Of a stretch of 64,000 bases of DNA, positions 59,300 to 64,000 are shown one piece after another (within the stretch, counting starts at the first letter, position 1; the number at the start of each line of letters is the position of its first letter). The stretch spans positions 310,001 through 374,000 of the forward strand of contig JAIXMN010000015.1 of NCBI GenBank assembly GCA_025716815.1, given 5' to 3'. The notes beneath the pieces are model-generated. The model saw only the letters and a list, made by a program, of their open reading frames with translations. It was not told where the DNA came from and did no database searches. The position numbers were made by a program, and so were the translations under genes. Origin of the DNA: Dichotomocladium elegans. Its lineage: Eukaryota > Mucoromycota > Mucoromycetes > Mucorales > Lichtheimiaceae.

Positions 59300-61801
59300 C
59301 TAGCAGCAGAGCCGAGAGCGAAGATCGGTAATCTCGCGGATAGATAACTGTCCGGGTGCCGCTGGACTGGGAAGACTAGGATGGGTCGCGGGAGTGAGGA
59401 ATTTGTTCCTGACCCTGGAGAAACGACCCAGAGCGCCCATGTTGATGAAAATGGAGGAGGGACTATACTGGTTGCGGAACATTTCGAGTGCGACGTTATC
59501 ATCAAATGTTTTTGCCATGCCCACCAATTTGACAATGGCACCAGGGAACAGGTTAGAAGCACGCTCGTACATGTCATGCATGGTTGGGCTACACCAGGTA
59601 ATTTCGTGCTCGGGGTCGTGGAAAGACGCAATACATTTTATTTTCTCAGCACGGGATCTCAATTCGCTTCGGACGCGATCGAGCTGCTCTGCTGACAAGG
59701 TGGTGAACTCGACATCGACAAAATCGCAACCCCAGCGACAGGCCCAGACGAGAAGATCGGCATACACCGATGGTTCGGAGAAATAGTCAAATTGGCCAGC
59801 CTGAGGTCGAGTACGGATCGTAAAAATGATCGGCAGTTGCGTGAGCTGGCGAAGACGGGCAAGTTGACCCCCAACAGCTGCAATGGATGTATGGTCCTTG
59901 AGAAGGTCCACGCGAAACTCGATGGCATCGGCCTGATGAAGCCACTGAGCCATCTGGTAATCCGTGGTCTCTGCATAGTCGTGGACGGTAGGTGTGACGA
60001 AATAAGAGGGCGAAGGCGGGTTGGGGACCGCAGCCATGTGGCGAGGCCGCACACCAATTAAGCCCTGGATGAAAGCGAGTGCCCCTGGAAGTTGCATTTC
60101 GCCATTGCTAATATTGGGTAACACATACTCATACCATTCCAGACTTAAATCGTCCATTGTCGTGCATCCGGCAGCATATGTGTAACTCACAATGATCACT
60201 GTTGTTTTGTTTCCTTTGCCATTGGCCACCTCCTGAGCTGCTTTTTTGATATTATCCATAATAAACAGTTGGCCTCGGTTGCCTCCATCGGTCGTTGAAT
60301 GTACCGAATAGTCTCCATTCGATGATGCAAGGAATGCAGGGGTTAACGTTTGCTGGACCCATTCTAGGGCAAGTCCGCTCGCGCACAGGATCAAGGTGGG
60401 TTTTGTGTTCGATTCGTGCTCGGCAGCAGGCAAGATATTAGGAGTTGCCGTTTCAGTAGGTATCAGATACTGATGGAGGACCTTACGGATGATGGTATCT
60501 GTCACGCGAGTTGCACGACGCTCAAGCGTAGTGCCAACGCCGGTAAGGAGCACAATGCGCTTCTGGGCACCCTCATTCTTTTTGTCGACCTTCATCACCT
60601 CCATGACATCATCAATCGCTAAGGGAGTGTCAAGCTTGACGGGAAGGCCGTAACTGGCACAACAATCCCGGATGCGGTCGACGACAGCGGCGTCACAGTG
60701 ACCGAGCTGGACGGCAATTTCTGCCTCGCACAGCATCCCGATCGCAACGCATTCGCCATGAAGCCATTGAGGTGTTAAGAGCATTTCCATAGCATGACCC
60801 ACCGTATGACCAAAATTGAGCAGGCCGCGAAGACCGCCCTCGCGCTCATCATCGGTAACAACTTCGGCTTTGACGCGGACAGCAGCAAGGATGGTATTCA
60901 TCAAAACATCACGCAACGCCCTGCTTCTATCAGACGATTCTTTTCGAGAGGGGGGCAAGCAATTATTAAAATTCAGTGTTGTACAGAAAATGCAGGTATA
61001 TGTATTTTGTTCTACCTGTCGGGTGTTCGCCAATCAGCGCAATTGCCGCTTTGAGTTCATTAGATGCATGCTCAAGTTGCTCAAAATCGGTCCGGCTCCA
61101 CATGGCTGCAGTCTATACCAAAACGGTGAGGATGAACGAAGGAAGTAACAGACCGTTTTCCCCCAAATACAGATGATGGATGTTATGTTGTGTACCCATA
61201 CCTTGATCACCTCAGCCATTCCGTTCGCCAGTTCGCGAGCAGGAAGCGTGTGGAGGAGGGTAAGATCCATATAGATGCGTTCGGGCTGCCAGAAGGTACC
61301 AATGAGATTTTTGCCATGGGGTGTATCGACCGCTGTTTTGCCACCAATGGATGAGTCCACCATGGCAAGCAAAGTCGTCGGGATCTGAACAACTGGGACA
61401 CCGCGCATGAACGTTGAGGCCACAAAACCCACCAGGTCGCCCATAACGCCGCCGCCAAGAGCAATGAGGCAGGTATCCCTGGTGCATTTGTTGTCAAGCA
61501 AGAAGTCTTCAATGGCTTCTTTCACAGCTCGGGACTTTGTCTGCTCTCCAGGAGGGAGGATATGAATCAGCAGACGACGGGCATCGTGTGTCGACAGTTC
61601 TTGGTGGAAGACGCTGACCAGCGGTGGAAGGTGAAGCTGTGCAAGGTGTGCGTCTGTGATGATCACATAATTAGAGACGGAGATTGTTGTGATGATGTCG
61701 CACACGATGTGGTTTGCGAGATGGTAGCCGACATGGATCATCTCCGGCTTATTGAGCACTGAGACCCTGACCAGGTCGTCCGTCGGGTAGACAATAACCA
61801 T
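59300..61801 (-). CDS. Reduced AROM-like protein: dehydroquinate synthase plus dehydroquinase
   Basis: Three exons on the minus strand, 61801-61202, 61112-61016 and 60939-59300, giving 778 residues (full fungal AROM is about 1,580). Residues 1-390 are a dehydroquinate synthase with intact motifs: ALGGGVMGDLVGFVAS, TTLLAMVDSSIGGKTAVD, GKNLIGTF, NGMAEVIK, RGLLNFGHTVGHAMEM, HGECVAIGM and DKKNEGAQKRIVLL. Residues 540-778 are a type I dehydroquinase with EFRVDLL, FTIRTRPQAG, ASFHD (catalytic His), VKLVGMA (Schiff-base Lys), INMGALGRFSRV and the APGQLS loop. Between them, about 150 residues resemble at most a worn shikimate kinase C-terminus (EWYEYVLPNISNG, ALAFIQGLIGVRP) with no P-loop. EPSP synthase is absent and the protein stops where shikimate dehydrogenase should begin. 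It could supply early shikimate steps or be a regulatory derivative. Confidence 0.9.
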
Positions 61802-62075
61802 TGTTACTCAAAGGAAACAAAAGAAAGATGCTTTGATCAACTCAAATTTGGCTTCTTGCCGACAATTTTAAAGACAATCGGGGCACCCGGGCCAATTGCG
61901 ATTACTGCAAAGCCTCCTCCCCTGGGTCAAAACTATAAAAGCTCTTGCCTAGCATTGCATCAACCGACATCCGCCCACAACAGCAACAAACAAACTACTT
62001 GTTTACCAACCCCACCCTATCCTTCTACCCAACCCACACCCTACCCTTTCCTTTTTTAACATAACGCATATCCAG
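61802..62075. promoter_or_regulatory. Divergent promoter region
   Basis: Some 274 bases between the start codons of the AROM-like gene (minus) and the expansin-like gene (+). Contains CCTCCCCT near 61,915 (which includes a CCCCT stress-element-like core) and a TATA box for the + gene. Confidence 0.45.
61934..61940 (+). promoter_or_regulatory. TATA box of the expansin-like gene
   Basis: TATAAAA about 140 bases before the ATG at 62076, with a C/A-rich leader between them. Fits a highly expressed secreted-protein gene. Confidence 0.55.
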
Positions 62076-62582
62076 ATGGCATCCTCCCAATTCCTTGTCC
62101 TTATCTTTTTGATCGCATTGATCTCTATGGCGCTGGCCGCCCCTGTTCCTGAAGAGCATGATCGTCACCGTAGCGGCCACGGTCGACACACCACAACCGA
62201 GGAGCCAACAGCCACAACCACCACTGCGCATGAGGCTGAGCCAACGGAGCACTCTTCCAAAGGAAATTCCGGCAAAGGTTCTTTCAACGGCGACGGTACT
62301 TGGTACGATGTCGGTCTTGGTTCGTGCGGTTGGAACAACGACAACTCCGAGCTCGTGGCCGCCGTCAACCATGTCCAGATGGCTAATGGTGGCAACCCCA
62401 ACAACAACCCCAACTGCGGCAAGACGATCACAATCAACGGCCCGAAAGGTAGCGTGAACGTCAAGGTCGTCGACACGTGCCCTGGCTGCAGCTACGGTGA
62501 CATCGACCTCAGCCCCGCCGCTTTTGAGAAAATCGCTGATTTGAGCGCCGGCCGTGTGCAGATTGACTGGACGTTTGCTTAA
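62076..62582 (+). CDS. Secreted expansin/RlpA-like double-psi barrel protein
   Basis: Single exon of 168 residues. The signal peptide MASSQFLVLIFLIALISMAL is cleaved probably after ALA. A Thr/His/Glu-rich linker (residues about 25-68) leads to a double-psi beta-barrel domain. The domain starts FNGDGTWYDVGLGSCGW and contains ELVAAVNHVQMANGG, PNCGKTITING, VKVVDTCPGCSYGDIDLSPA and AFEKIADLSAGRVQIDW. The conserved Cys pairs and the D-x-C-x-x-C segment match small fungal DPBB proteins related to expansin, barwin and RlpA. These are secreted, with no proven catalytic activity, and act at cell walls or carbohydrate surfaces. There is no cellulose-binding or second expansin domain. Confidence 0.88.
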   Translation: MASSQFLVLIFLIALISMALAAPVPEEHDRHRSGHGRHTTTEEPTATTTTAHEAEPTEHSSKGNSGKGSFNGDGTWYDVGLGSCGWNNDNSELVAAVNHVQMANGGNPNNNPNCGKTITINGPKGSVNVKVVDTCPGCSYGDIDLSPAAFEKIADLSAGRVQIDWTFA

Positions 62583-63322
62583 ACGCTTTTGTCCCTTCTC
62601 CCCCCCCCCACCTCCCCAACAACTACCAAAAAAAAAAGTTTTCCGATCCTGGGAGCTGTGCTTCCTTTTTTAGAACGCTTTTCTATTGACCTAGAAATGC
62701 TTCTGCTTTCTTTTGATAAGAAAGATAGATTTGATATTCTCTCTTTCCTTCAATGACTGGATCATTACTACCTGTCTAGTCCCATTATCTCTCCTTTATA
62801 AATACTATGTATTATTAACCTTCAATAAAAAAAATCAATGCTACAGAAGAATAATGTCCATGCCGTCCATACTTGTCAATATATGATTGACATAATCGTT
62901 TACAAATTTGTATGACCAGCCAAGAAAGGCAGTTGATCCATACGCTAGGTGGCATCTCATTACAATGCTGTCATTGCCATGCGACATCGTGCGGAACTGG
63001 TGCGGCGATGATGTAGCTGCCTATTAATATCTTAAATGAAAGCGCAGTACAGTACAGGCAGCGGAGGGAAGGCATTGCTAGTGCAATAAGAGTGGCTGAC
63101 CCTATATATAGTACTTATTGGTGTGGGGCAATGCTTTTGCGTTATGTTATTCCACAGCAGACTCGGGTGAGCGTGCCTCGTTCCTGCACATTGCCAAATA
63201 AACCTTGCATGACCTAATTTTGATTTATCGTGTGATAGCCGAAACGCCCTCCCATTGATACACAAACACAAAAGTCCTTCTTTTTCCCATTTTCGGTCAT
63301 ATTGGGCTTAAATGAATTGCTG
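62583..63322. other. Intergenic region between convergent genes
   Basis: About 740 bases. The first part is T- and C-rich 3' untranslated sequence of the expansin-like gene, with AATAAA at 62,824. The remainder has no recognised coding signal. A minus-strand frame at 63,032-63,271 is open but has no family motif. Confidence 0.4.
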
Positions 63323-64000
63323 TTATTTTTGTCTCTCTCGCGTGACTTTTAGAATGTACTGCCGTTCGCGTCCTGCCCGGCGTTCTTGGACAATATCCGC
63401 CTGCATCCCATACCGGCTGCGCATGATTTCAGCCACTTCGTTTGGCCGGTTTTCGTTGATCAAAAGTAGGTAAAAGACACCATTGGGCGACAATAAGCGC
63501 TTGAAAAATGCGATTGATCGGTATATCAATATGGTGACACTTGCCAAGTTCCTTTTTGTATGGTGTGGTGCGGACCAAAAGAGCGAGAGGCTGCATGACT
63601 TACCGGAACATAGGGTAAAAAGAGATCAATCACCTCTCGGCCATCAACACCGCCAGCCCATGCGGCCTCGATACCATGGCTACCGACCTCGTCCGGCGAT
63701 GTGACGACATAGGGCGGATTGAAGCACATTATATCCACCGCACCATCCAGGCGCGGAATCAGAGAATCTACAAGTGATGTCTGCACAGGCTCAAGACGAA
63801 TGTTGTTTTGAGCACCCGTTTTCTTCGTCGCTCGGCATGCATGTGGGTTGATGTCAGTAGTAAGGAATACTTTAAGCGATATTAGCATGGATCCTTCCGT
63901 TAGAGAAACGAGATTCTCATCTTCACCTGCGTTGTCGGGGCCCACGATCTTGGCAAGGAATGTCGAAACACAACCAGATCCCGATCTGCTCAAAGTAAGA
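63323..64000 (-). CDS. MTQ2: eRF1 glutamine methyltransferase (MTQ2-type), 5' end outside window
   Basis: Two exons are visible on the minus strand, 63985-63604 and 63499-63323; the N-terminal part lies beyond the right edge. The first visible exon begins inside the SAM-binding loop (GSGSGCVSTFLA, first Gly from the exon outside) after an AG acceptor at 63986-63987. It then has TTDINPHACRATKKTG, the catalytic NPPY in DIMCFNPPYVVTS, and HGIEAAWAGGVDGREVIDLF. The second exon has LLSPNGVFYLLLINENRPNE and ends ILKVTRERQK. The order and the NPPY motif place it in the HemK/PrmC group, and the GIEAAWAGG-x-DGR stretch fits the eukaryotic Mtq2 branch. In yeast Mtq2 with Trm112 methylates the GGQ glutamine of release factor eRF1. 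Confidence 0.88.

Overview
This window looks like nuclear DNA of an early-diverging fungus, most likely Mucoromycota. Genes are packed and carry many short introns (about 50-110 bases) with ordinary GT-AG borders plus a few GC-AG ones. Promoters are rich in CT tracts, and proteins carry long Gln, Asn, Ser and His runs. The phylum is inferred from gene architecture and protein style. I found no rRNA, tRNA, CRISPR array or intact transposon that I could support.

Layout. 1-4.2 kb: gene-poor, with one possible PH-domain remnant. 4.3-6.8 kb (+): Zn2Cys6 transcription factor. 7.7-14.0 kb (+): class V myosin. 14.4-16.0 kb (-): low-complexity protein of unknown function. 17.3-19.6 kb (+): SPT8, a SAGA subunit. 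20.1-23.7 kb: small unknown proteins and a small Cys-tail protein. 24.4-26.8 kb (+): Brl1/Brr6-type nuclear-envelope protein and an FLX1-type mitochondrial carrier. 27.0-28.7 kb (-): squalene synthase. 29.9-30.9 kb (-): signal recognition particle receptor beta, divergent from an STB6-like protein (31.1-34.2 kb, +). 34.5-34.9 kb (-): ribosomal protein eS28. 35.6-36.9 kb (+): Mid2-like membrane sensor. 36.9-39.2 kb: degraded LRR/F-box-like remnant. 39.2-41.1 kb (+): alpha-arrestin. 41.6-42.0 kb (-): small GPI-type surface protein. 42.6-44.5 kb (+): PKA catalytic subunit. 44.5-48.0 kb: gene-poor, with an imperfect inverted duplication and a hairpin. 48.1-49.6 kb (-): class V PLP enzyme. 50.9-51.5 kb (-): membrane GNAT-like protein. 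52.1-52.8 kb (+): adenine phosphoribosyltransferase. 53.1-56.7 kb (-): Pumilio protein. 57.4-58.5 kb (-): double ZNRD2-type zinc-ribbon protein. 59.3-61.8 kb (-): reduced AROM-like protein. 62.1-62.6 kb (+): secreted expansin-like double-psi barrel. 63.3 kb to the right edge (-): MTQ2-type eRF1 methyltransferase, cut by the window end.

Most genes are unrelated housekeeping functions (sterol synthesis, secretion, vesicle transport, chromatin, mRNA regulation, signalling, nucleotide salvage, translation termination). I see no metabolic cluster or defence island. The most unusual locus is the AROM-like gene. It keeps apparently intact dehydroquinate synthase and type I dehydroquinase domains but lacks the EPSP synthase domain, has no recognisable shikimate kinase P-loop, and stops where shikimate dehydrogenase should begin. 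Other points of note are at least three GC-AG introns, an inferred 28-base intron in the Pumilio gene, a ribosomal protein gene whose first coding exon is only ATG, and the inverted duplication at 45.7-46.8 kb. All exon borders were read by eye from splice signals and reading frame. The summed coding length is a multiple of three for every gene marked as complete.
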